Below, in pieces: positions 34,519 to 44,451 of a stretch of 64,000 nucleotides of DNA. Each line of letters opens with the position of its first letter. Position 1 is the stretch's first letter. The notes below the pieces were generated by a model. It was not told where the DNA came from. It did not search any database and saw only the letters and a program-made list of their open reading frames with translations. The translations under genes were made by a program, and so were the position numbers. The DNA comes from Euphorbia lathyris (taxonomy: Eukaryota > Streptophyta > Magnoliopsida > Malpighiales > Euphorbiaceae): NCBI RefSeq assembly GCF_963576675.1, contig NC_088917.1, positions 32,146,501 through 32,210,500 on the forward strand. The letters are read 5' to 3'.

Positions 34519-37500
34519 ATGCAGGTAAGCCTGAGGTGTGCTGAGAAGTCAAAGATGTGGTATATTGACAGCGCATGCTCGAGGCACATGACTGGTGATG
34601 AAACTCAGTTCATCACGTTTGAGCGTAAACGAGGAGGAAGCGTAAGTTTTGGAGACAACAAAAAGGGTGAGATAGTAGGGTCAGGAACCATCGGAGGTAA
34701 TCCTACTATTGAGCCAGTCTCCCTAGTCAGCGGACTCAAATATAACTTACTCAGCGTAGCTCAGCTATGTGACAATGGGAGAAAAGTTATATTTGATGCT
34801 ACTGGATGTAAAATATACGAGGGAAAAACAAATGAGTTAATTTTAACTGCCCCTCGGATTGATAATGTCTTTATGCTAGACTTAGAGAAAAAGTTTTCAA
34901 AAACTGTATGCTTAGTTTCAAAGGAAGAAAATTCCTGGCTATGGCACAGGAGACTTGGTCATGTAAGTATGGACCTCCTGGCCAAATTAGCAAGAAAGCA
35001 ATTGGTTGAGGGACTGCCTGAACTTAGATTTGAAAAATATCAATTATGCCACGCTTGCCAAGCTAGAAAACAAACCAAACAATCTTTTCATAGCAAAAAC
35101 ATTGTCTCAACTAAGCGTCCGTTAGAGTTGCTACACTTGGATCTCTTCGGTCCAGTCCAGCCGCTGAGTCTGGGTGGAAGAAGATTTTCCTTGGTCATTG
35201 TAGATGACTTCTCTCGGTACACTTGGGTCATCTTGCTGAGTAGCAAGGATGAGACCTTTGCGACATTTTCAAATTTGGTTAGAAAACTTGAAAATGATAA
35301 AGACCTAAAATTGGCTCACATCCGAAGTGATAATGGTGGAGAATTCAAAAACCAACAGTTTGTTGAATTCTGTGAAGCCAGCGGCATTGACCATAACTTT
35401 TCTGCTCCTAGGACGCCTCAACAAAATGGGGTTGTTGAAAGGAAGAACAGAACATTGGCTGAAATAGCCAGGACAATGCTGAGTGAGCATAGGCTTCCAA
35501 AGTATTTTTGGGGAGAGGTTGTTAACACAGCGTGCTATATTCTTAATAGGGCTCTTGTTAGACCTATACTAAAGAAAACCCCCTACGAACTTTGGAAAGG
35601 ACGAAAGCCCAACATTGGATACTTTCGTGCCTTTGGCTGTAAATGTTTTATTTTAAACACTAAAGATAGCCTAGCTAAATTTGACTCAAAAGCTGATGAA
35701 GCTATCTTTTTAGGCTACTCAACAAACAGCAAAGCATACAGAGTTTTCAATAAACGAACTCAAGTTTTAGAAGAGTCAGTACATGTTGAGTTCGACGAAA
35801 CTAACCGTGTAGGAAGATATCTGCCGCTGACCGAGGATGATCCACACTCAGCACCTGCTGATCAAGATACAGCCGCTGAGTCATTCCCTCAAGGGCTGAC
35901 CAAAGGTAAAAGTGAACCAAATATTCTTTTCACTGACCAGTCTTCACCTGCAGAGATTGTTGAAACACAGACAGCACAAGACATCAATCTACCCAAAGAG
36001 ATAAGGATTCCAAGAGGGCACTCAGAGAGTGCAATCCTTGATGCCGCTGAGAATACCCTGATGACAAGAAACCAACTCAGGAGGTACCTCAGCAATGTAG
36101 CTTTCGTCTCAGTTCAGGAACCTAAGAACTTCGCTGATGCTGAGGAAGATGAATTCTAGATGAGCGCAATGCAAGAGGAACTTGACCAATTCAGAAGAAA
36201 CGATGTATGGGAGCTAGTGCCACATCCAAGGAGTCAGAAGACCATTGGAATAAGATGGGTCTTCCGCAACAAGCTGGATGAGCAAGGAAATGTAGTCAGG
36301 AACAAAGCAAGGCTTGTAGCTCAGGGCTATAGTCAGCAAGAAGGTATTGACTACGGTGAGACCTTTGCCCCAGTGGCAAGGCTAGAGGCTATTAGGATTT
36401 TATGTGCATATGCATCTTACATGAACTTTAAACTGTTTCAAATGGATGTTAAGAGTGCATTCCTTAATGGAGTTATAAACGAGGAAGTTTATGTTAATCA
36501 ACCTCTAGGGTTTGAGGATCCTAAATTCGCAAACCACGTTTATAAACTCAAAAAGGCTCTGTACGGCCTCAAGCAAGCACCACGTGCTTGGTATGAGAGG
36601 CTGACCAGTTTCCTGCTGACTAGAAATTGTGTCAGAGGCAAAGCTGATACAACCTTATTCATTAAGAGAAAGGGTAAAGATACCCTGCTGGCTCAAATAT
36701 ATGTTGATGATATTATTTTCGGTGCTACTAATGAGTCAATGTGCAAGGAATTTAGCAAGCAAATGTAGACTGAGTTTGAAATGTCAATGATGGGAGAACT
36801 CAACTTCTTCCTTGGACTTCAAATCAAACAAGGCAAAAATGGCATCTTCATCAGTCAAGCTAAATATGCCAAGGAGATATTGAAGAAATATGATCTTCAA
36901 AATTGCAAGCCAATATCCACTCCTATGGGCACTGACACTGTCATCTGCGCTGACGAGAATGGTAAGTCGGTAGACAACAAATTGTATCGAGGTATGATAG
37001 GCTCTCTACTTTACTTAACAGCAAGTAGAACGGACATTCAGTTCTCAGTATGCTACTGTGCTAGATATCAATCTAACCCTAAGGAATCTCATTACATAGC
37101 TGTAAAAAGAATCCTTAGATATTTGCAAAGCTCGGTGAACGCAGGTTTATGGTATCCCAACACTCATGGCTTTACACTCGTTGGATACACTGACGCTGAC
37201 TATGGTCGAGACAAGCTAGAACGGAAAAGCACCTCTAGAGGATGTCATTTCTTAGGAAGCTGTCTTGTATCCTGGTTCAGCAAGAAGCAGGCGTCAGTAG
37301 CCTTGTCTACCACTGAAGCTGAGTACATTGCTGCTGGTCACTGTGTTGCTCAAGTCCTATGGATTAAGCAACAGCTTGAAGACTATGGTGTTCAAACAAA
37401 GACAATTGAGGTCAAATACGACAACAAAAGTGCAATTGATCTATCAAAGAACCCAATTCAACACAGCAGAATGAAGCATGTCAGCATAAGACATCACTTC

Positions 37501-37647
37501 ATTAGAGACCATGTACTCAAGGGTGAGATAAAGCTGACCTACGTCCCAACGGATGAGCAGCTTGCGGATATCTTCACAAAGCCACTGGCTCATGAACAGT
37601 TCATCATACTGAGAGAAGCCATTGGTATGTTTAATCCTCTTCAGTAA
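34519..37647 (+). pseudogene. pol: Pol of Sirevirus B (two TAG stops)
   Basis: About 1042 codons from ATG 34519 to TAA 37647. Order: protease (YIDSACSRHMTG, about residue 15-26), integrase zinc site (WHRRLGH...CHAC) with HLDLFGP and RSDNGGEF, RT ([22 protein letters not shown]) and RNase H (GYTDADYGRDKLERKST, LADIFTKPLA). Two nonsense codons break it: TAG at 36157-36159 where A has TGG, and TAG at 36766-36768 where A has CAG. Otherwise the frame is open. The gag stop and pol ATG are five bases apart, so a reinitiation or minor spliced form would be needed for expression. Confidence 0.9.
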
Positions 37648-38018
37648 ATTCCTGTTCTAAAATGTAAATTTATGCTGAGTGAATTACTATGCTGAATGAT
37701 TTATGCAAATGCATGCTGAGTGATTGTTATGCTGAGTACTTAACGCAAAATACATATCTATACTGAGTAAATATGCACACCGAGTAGTAATCTCAAACTG
37801 AGAAATCATCCTTTTATATACTACTGACCACTCAGAATATAAAACGCTTAGTATTCTAAACGCTGAGTGTTAGATCCGTTGCATTAAATGCAAAAGCACG
37901 CGAATAGCCACCTAGGATGATGTATGCGCCGAACGTGTCATAAAAGCCAGGATCTTTGTCGGTTGACAATCCCAAGGCAAAACTGACACATGGATTCGAT
38001 AAGATCCACTCTTCACCG

Positions 38019-38133
38019 CTATAAATAATGGGTAAATCCCCATTTTTTATTTTCTTTACACTTACCGAATTCTCTGGCAAAGCACTCTCTCTCTCTCAAA
38101 ACTCTCAAAGCTTCCCAATCTGTTTCTGAAACT
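38019..38133 (+). promoter_or_regulatory. Candidate internal promoter and leader for ORF2 of B
   Basis: CTATAAATAATG at 38019, 107-115 bases before the ORF2 ATG, followed by a CTCTCTCTCTCAAAACTCTC leader typical of plant 5' UTRs. The matching part of A has the same layout. About 100 bases further upstream (37915-37945) there is a degraded version of A's TGACG palindrome. Confidence 0.5.
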
Positions 38134-40840
38134 ATGACTAGAGTTTCCGTTAACATCTCCGGTGCCGGTCACCCTAAGACCAGCTCCGATGAACCCTCCA
38201 GGCAAACTAATGTGCCTGAAACCACCAAGGTCACTACGCCGAGCAAAGGCAAAGCTGGCCAAGCTACCTCCTCTAAGGGAAAGCCGACCAAGTCCAGAAC
38301 CTATACCAAGGTATTTGAAGACATTAGCGAATGGAAAGTAGACTTCTCACGATGGGTTTCTAAGGCCTTCGTGACATCCGAGCAACCCTTCTGCGAATGG
38401 ATATCGAAGAATGGCTAGATAGAGCTGTTCTCCATTAGAGATCACACCTATCCTGACCTAGTAAGGGAGTTCTACCACAATCTCCGAGTTGCTGATGATA
38501 ACCAGGACTATCTGGTAACTGTGGTAAAGGAAAAGACCATTTTCATAAACCCTACCTATCTTGCTAACTTGATGAAGTTAAAGAATGAGGGAACAAAACT
38601 GAGGCGATCTGGAGATCATGACGGTACTGGGTACGATACCACCTTCTGTAAACCCTATGGCCACTCTAGAGAAGTCTCAAGTACCTCAATGGGTCAGCAC
38701 CAAAAGATGGCTCACTATCTGCTGACCTACTTCATTTATCCCAAGATCAACTGCACCACCTCAGCAACGAATTTTGAGCAATGCTTCATATGGCATATGA
38801 TGACATACAAGCCGATCAACATGCCAGTATTCTTGATTGCTGGCTTCCTAAGGAGCACTGGAACTCTCAGGCTGGGATCGCTCATCACTAGAATCCTCTT
38901 AGATCATCAAATTGATCTATCTGAGGAAACTAAGGCTAGAGGATCTGAGATAACCACGACTTCGCTGAGGGCTTTGAAGTTCAATCAGCCACTAAAGAAA
39001 GGAAAAGCTGCTGCTGAACAACAAGCTGGGGAAACAGCTCCAAAGCAAAGCAAAAGGACAAAGGCTCCAGCTGCCCGCAAGAGGAAAGCTGTTGGGACTC
39101 CTTCAAAGAAGGCTGAGCCTCAGGCCAAGAAGCCTAAGTCAGCTACTGAACCAGGTCAGGAGAGACCTAACTCTGCTGAGAAAAGGAGCAGGCAAGATGA
39201 GCCTGAAATTGAGGAAAGAACAGATGCTGATGAGCAACCTCAAAAGAAGCAGAAGTCTTCTACACTGACTGCTATTGATGCTATCCCTACTGACGTCGTT
39301 GTTCCTGGTGATTCTCACTACACACAGTGTCTAGGAACCGAAGCTGTGCATCAAGAAGATGATGTACATCTGGACGATCAGTTCATTGCACAAGTTGAGG
39401 AAGAGTTAGATGGCGATAGTGAAGAAGATGAAGAACAAGAAGAAGCAAGCAGTCAGGATGACGCTGAGGACGCTGAGGAGATAGCTAGTGAGGTTGGAGC
39501 TGAGCCAACCAATACTGAGTTGGCTGCTGGAAATGAACAAGAACAAGCTGACCAGCTTAATGCTGATCAAGAGGAAACTTCTCCCTCTCACTCAGGAGAA
39601 TCTATACAAGCTGACACTCCTCCTCCAAGAAGAAGATTAATCAAGGCAAGTCAGAAGTCTGTCATTGACCCTCCTGTCCAAATACCAACTGTCCCTGACT
39701 TTGTTATCCAGAAACCGACCAAGGATCCTTCTGCACTCAAGCTGAAATTTTTCAGAAAACAACCATCTTCTACTCCATCAGCTTCTCTTGAAAAGCAAGC
39801 CTCTGTTTCTTCACCAAAGGAACACGCCGACTTAAATGCTTCCGCTAACTCTACAAGCCAAGTGGAGTCAATTCTCGTCAATGCTGTTACTACAAGCATT
39901 GTGCTGACTCAGGCCATTCCTGCTCCAGTCAGCACTGACAGCATTCGGATTACTTCTTCTCCAATCAACACTTCTGCCGATCAATCAGTTCTACCCGAGA
40001 CTCAAGTGCAGATTGAAAACAAACTTCCAGTCACTGACCATGTTATTCCTCTGACTCCTTTTCCAACCGGTCATATTGATGAAACTAGGCAAGTTCATGA
40101 AGGCTCTCTCAGCTACTTGCATGCCACCGAGTCTGGTAAAAGAATCATCGACTCGGTGCAAACATTAATTAAAGACCTTCATCAAACCACTCCACCTGCT
40201 GTTGGGTCTTCTACTATTGAGACAACTCAGCTCTCCCAAGTAACTCAGCTTCTCAATGAAGTTAAGGGATTCAAGGATTTGCTGAGTGTCATAGTCTCAT
40301 TTCAAGCACAGCAACCTAAGCAGGATTCCATCACAAAGCTGGCTGAGTTCCAGCTGACAATTGTTCAACATCTCAATTCTCTTCAAGGTCAAGTTCAGAC
40401 CTTGTCAGCTGCGAACACGCGATATGCCACTTCTGATGAAGTTAAAATGCTCTTTGCTCAGCTTCACACCGAGCAAATCAAGACCAACGAGCAAATGGTC
40501 TCCTATTCTCAATGCTCAGTGGAGAAAATTGGTGAGGCTGTTCGACTGTTGAACTTGAACAAACAAGAGATGGACACTGACGCCATGAAGCAAAATGAAA
40601 TACTGTCTGTCACCAGACAAACCTTCAACCATGTACGTCACAGCAATATTCAGCGTCAATACTACGACACATCCTTACTGAAGACATTTCATCAAGTCGT
40701 TGCTGGTCTGTCCGAAGCACTTACCTGGATAGGTAAATCTCAAGCCTTCATAGTAAGCATGATCAGCGCTGCTGAACTCAATATACCCGCCGAGGTCTCA
40801 GATGATGGAGTTGCTATTTTTGATGGTGTCAATGAAAGCG

Positions 40841-42434
40841 TGATAGGGGTCAAAAACCCATATCTTTGGGTACGGTTTTAGGACGGGTTTTAGAGTTATT
40901 TGGTTAATAAGCGAGCAATTCTCGCATTTAAATGCTTTTGTGTGAGTTAGTTAGGAATTGGAAACGTTCTATTTACTTTTCGTCGTTTAGGCTCGTTTTG
41001 TGATCAATTGAGGCAAATACGGTCGAAATAGCATGCGTATTAGAATTCCGTTATCTTTTGAAGCTAATTGGTCCGTCAAAAGTCGCACCAAACGAAGCGT
41101 TTGCTCAAAATAAGCGATTGACGGATCAATTTGGCTTTTGGACTAATGTTTTTCGGAGTTTTTATGCGTGTGCAGGTGTAAGTTCGGGCGAAAAAGGGCA
41201 TAGAATTCATCAAGCTTGAATCGAGCACGCTTCGGGCGAAAACGCTCGGCGAGCAGGGTCCCACGGGCCATTTCTGCTCGCCGAGCAGGGGGCTGCTCGG
41301 CGCGAGCAGCCCTGCTCGCCGAGCAGCCTTCCCTGCTCGGTGAGCAGCCCTGCGGGAATTGGTCAAAAAGACTAATTCCGCCCCCACGAAGCCACATTCG
41401 GCCCCACGTCTTCCTACACCAACTAGGACACGAAAATAGGTCAAAACGAGGCCCGAGACGCGTCTATAAATAGGATTTTTCCATTGTAATTAGATATCTT
41501 TTGTTTTTGTAAATTATTTTAGCTTTCCCCTTGTAATTCCTCTTCATCTTCTCCATCTTCCGCAACCTCCATTGAAGCTCCTTCAAAGCTTTCTACCGAG
41601 GAATTATCAAGGTCCGTCTTTAAGATCAAGTCGCCGGCTGCAGAGTAAACAGGTTCCCTGAAAGGGATTTTTGTATCTCCTTTTATCTTTCCATGTTTGT
41701 ACTCTTTGATACAGTTGCCGAACTTGACTTATTGTATCTTGTGACAATTACCTTCGCCTTTAATAATAATTTAGCTCTTGTTTTGTTCTATGTTTATTGT
41801 CTAATCCTTGTCTTACGCTTTATTCAATTGGTTTAACTCATTCAAAAGCCCCAAAATCTAGTAGGCACATATTGCGAGCTGAATCTGACCTAGTCAGAGC
41901 CTAGGAGATTGACAACCTCTTAGTTGATTAAGCGCCAAACTGAGCCTTAGACCTGGTTTCGGTCTTAGGGAATCACGCGCTAGGAACCTCAGGAGGGTAA
42001 GTAGGGTTAATCACCTTGAATACAAGTGACTCAGATTAGGTCTTTATTCAATAGACTTGATAATCTATCTTTATTATTATCGTTCATACCATGTTCCTTC
42101 GAATAGTTTCATTAATGAAAGATCAATTAGGGGTAGAGTAACTTAGTTAGGCTTAGAATAACTTAGTTAGGCTTAGAATAACTTAGCTAGAATTAGATAA
42201 CTTAGTTAGAATTAGATAACTTAATTAGGATTAGCATAATTCAACCTAGGAGTAGATTAATTAAACAAACCAAACTCAAAACCCCCTAAGGCTAGATAAC
42301 ATCCGAGACCGAGTAGCTTGATACTTGCAGAAATAAATCCTGTGGATGATAACCTGGACTTAAACCAGAAATTTATTACTTGATAACGACGGGGTACACT
42401 TATCCCTTAGTGAGGTTTCTGCGAAACCGCATCA
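40841..42434 (+). mobile_element. Solo LTR inside ORF2 of B
   Basis: 1594 bp, TGATAGGGGTC...GCGAAACCGCATCA, flanked by AAGCG (40836-40840, 42435-42439). A TATA box TCTATAAATAGG at about 41463 sets the plus orientation. GC-rich palindromes (GCTCGCCGAGCAG) cluster at 41240-41350. Probably a Ty3/gypsy LTR by style. It adds a short run-on (VIGVKNPYLWVRF) and a stop to ORF2. Confidence 0.88.
42125..42240. repeat. Short tandem repeat in solo LTR
   Basis: Five to six units of about 18-22 bp based on AACTTAGTTAG(G)CTTAGAAT, decaying rightward. Confidence 0.8.
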
Positions 42435-43100
42435 AAGCGCTGATAGACTTAAGGCTCTGTCCACGGAACTGACCAGAGCCGTCTTAACCGACACCTTTAG
42501 GATTCCTCCTCCCGATGCTGACAAAACGGGGGAGAAAGAACAAGCTAGAACACAGCATGAGCATAGTTAGTCCAAGCAAAAGAAAAAGAAATAGAAATTA
42601 GGCTAGCTCAGTTATGCTAAGTTTGTAGTCTCTATGTTTATGCTTCTCTTTTGTTGTATACACTGACTACTTCTAGTAATATCAATACTTGCATCTTTTT
42701 ATCCAAAACCTGAGTTACGAGTTATTATCTATGATGCTGAGTATTAAGTCATTATGTATCTTCAATTACATCAACTATGTCCAATGCTGATAATATGTTT
42801 GACATTGACTTGTATGTTTATAAAACATTGTCTTATAAAACTCATTGAACAACAAATTACTCAGCGCCCTCTGAATGCTATAACTTCCGCTTAAACACTG
42901 AGTAAAATAGAATATGTTCCATGAGCTGACCTATATCTGAAAACTGACCTTAGACTTACTCGATTAAACGTTCAAATGTTTAAAGTAAAACTAAGTCAGT
43001 AGCTCAACCCTGACGGGGGAGTTTGCTAAGTTATATTAGGTCAACAATCATGGGGGAGCTCAATACCGAGTTCTTCGCTGAATAGTTTTGCCAACATCAA

Positions 43101-43110
43101 AATGGGGGAG
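43101..43110 (+). other. Polypurine tract of Sirevirus B
   Basis: AATGGGGGAG two bases before the 3' LTR; primes plus-strand DNA. Similar GGGGGAG tracts occur upstream at about 42530, 43015 and 43054. Confidence 0.8.
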
Positions 43111-43112
43111 TT

Positions 43113-44451
43113 TGTTGAAACACCTTTCCACATAATTTTGATTTGACAAAATTGTTTAAGTATAATTAAAAACATATTCCAAACACACTAAGTTTAAATG
43201 CTTTGATTTATTCTACTAATGTGTTTGTTCAATGTTGAGTTAAATTGTTTATAAGACACAAAGATTAAAAGGCCCAAAGCCCAATACGAAAGTCAAAGCC
43301 CAAGTCAAACAGGTTAAGGCAACTCGGCCCGCGTATGTCAAAACGCTGTCGTTATGTACAAAACGCAGCTCAGCGGAAGAAGGATCTAGAAGACCTTCGT
43401 GGAACAACTTCGGGACGAAGCTGCTGAGTTGATTCGACAAAGAGTACAAGACAGCAGCTGGCTAAGAACAACTTCCAGACAAAGTGTTTCCACTTTGGGT
43501 AAAGTTCAGACGACACAGAATGCTGTCTAGTTGACCTTACCATAAATGAAGAGACATTCTGCCGAGCTGACCAAAAGCTGACCGAGGACAGAAGATACTC
43601 AAATCTGATTGGCCGAGAGCTCTGAGCAAGTCAGGATGACAATGACAGGAAGCCGTTTCCCTCCAATGGTTATTTCGAAATTCGAAATGACCGATGCCTC
43701 AGACGTCTCTATAAATAGAGCCCTTCAGTTGCTTCATTCAACACAGAACTTGATCAAGCCATTACGCTGACCAAATCTCTACGCAAAGTTCTGCAAGAAA
43801 AAGCAAAGCAATCTTACACTAAATTTCATATCTTTTGTGTAAAAGTCTAGAGTGATTATTCAATCATCTAAGGTGTCTTACCAATCATTGTTTAGGACAA
43901 ACACTTATCATTTCTAGAGATTAGAAAGGAGAGGCTGAGTACTCGGTTATAGTACTCAGCGAGAGATTAGGATTGCGTAGAGGTATAGAGGAAGGTACTC
44001 TTGTTATACTCAGTTGCTAAGATTGTAAAAGGTTTGATGCTCTACCGTTAAAGAGCTCAGTAGAGAATTCGAAATCTCAGAACGTGTTCCGAGGATAAGA
44101 CGTAGGCTTGGAGGCCGAACCTGGATAAATCTGCTGAGTAACATATTTCTAACCTTAAACTCCTTTATATATTTATTGCTTGCTTAAACAAAAACTGACC
44201 AAGTAAAGAGGTCAAGCTGAGTTGTGCGCATTGAATATTTGAGCGCAGGAATAGACTCTAAGTGCTATCTCCTGACTCAAGTAAAGAAACTGACCTAGTC
44301 ACCAGTTGACTAAGCCAGTATCTTGCTATTCACTCAGCGCCACTGTTAAAACCTTTTTCTCACGAAAAAGAAGTCTGCCCTAACTTAAAATTTTTAAATA
44401 GTTCCTAACCCCCCCTTGGAACTATACTTGTAACGTTATAAGGGACCAACA
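43113..44451 (+). repeat. 3' LTR of Sirevirus B
   Basis: 1339 bp, close match to 31367-32708. Ends at 44451, followed by ATATC. Confidence 0.92.

Larger units (their letters stand above)
38134..42570 (+). pseudogene. Extra ORF (ORF2) of Sirevirus B, split by a solo LTR
   Basis: About 945 codons: 38134-40840 plus 42440-42570, ending TAG. One nonsense codon (TAG 38416-38418, tryptophan in A) and the solo LTR at 40841 break it. The N-terminus has a basic Ser/Thr/Lys linker. Residues about 65-270 form the conserved domain (DFSRWVSKAF, TYPDLVREFYHNL, FEQCFIWHMMTYKPINMPVF), resembling plant mobile PF20167-type domains. Then come a nuclear-signal-like Lys/Arg cluster (AARKRKAVGTPSKK), an acidic stretch (EEDEEQEEASSQDD) and a Gln-rich helical C-terminus. 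No signal peptide or transmembrane helix is visible, so the usual label env-like is not supported here. Confidence 0.7.
31367..44451 (+). mobile_element. Sirevirus-type element B, nested in A
   Basis: 13.1 kb, LTRs 31367-32708 and 43113-44451, target duplication ATATC (31362-31366 and 44452-44456). Same family as A by Gag, Pol, LTR and ORF2 similarity. It landed in ORF2 of A. It carries a solo LTR in its own ORF2. LTRs differ by roughly a dozen substitutions plus a poly-C length change over about 1340 bp. Coding regions hold only three premature TAG codons, so this is the best-preserved element in the window. Confidence 0.92.

Noticed and set aside
38134..40881. Envelope gene in the Sirevirus
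   Set aside because: Position fits the usual env-like label, but no signal peptide, membrane helix or glycoprotein features are visible.
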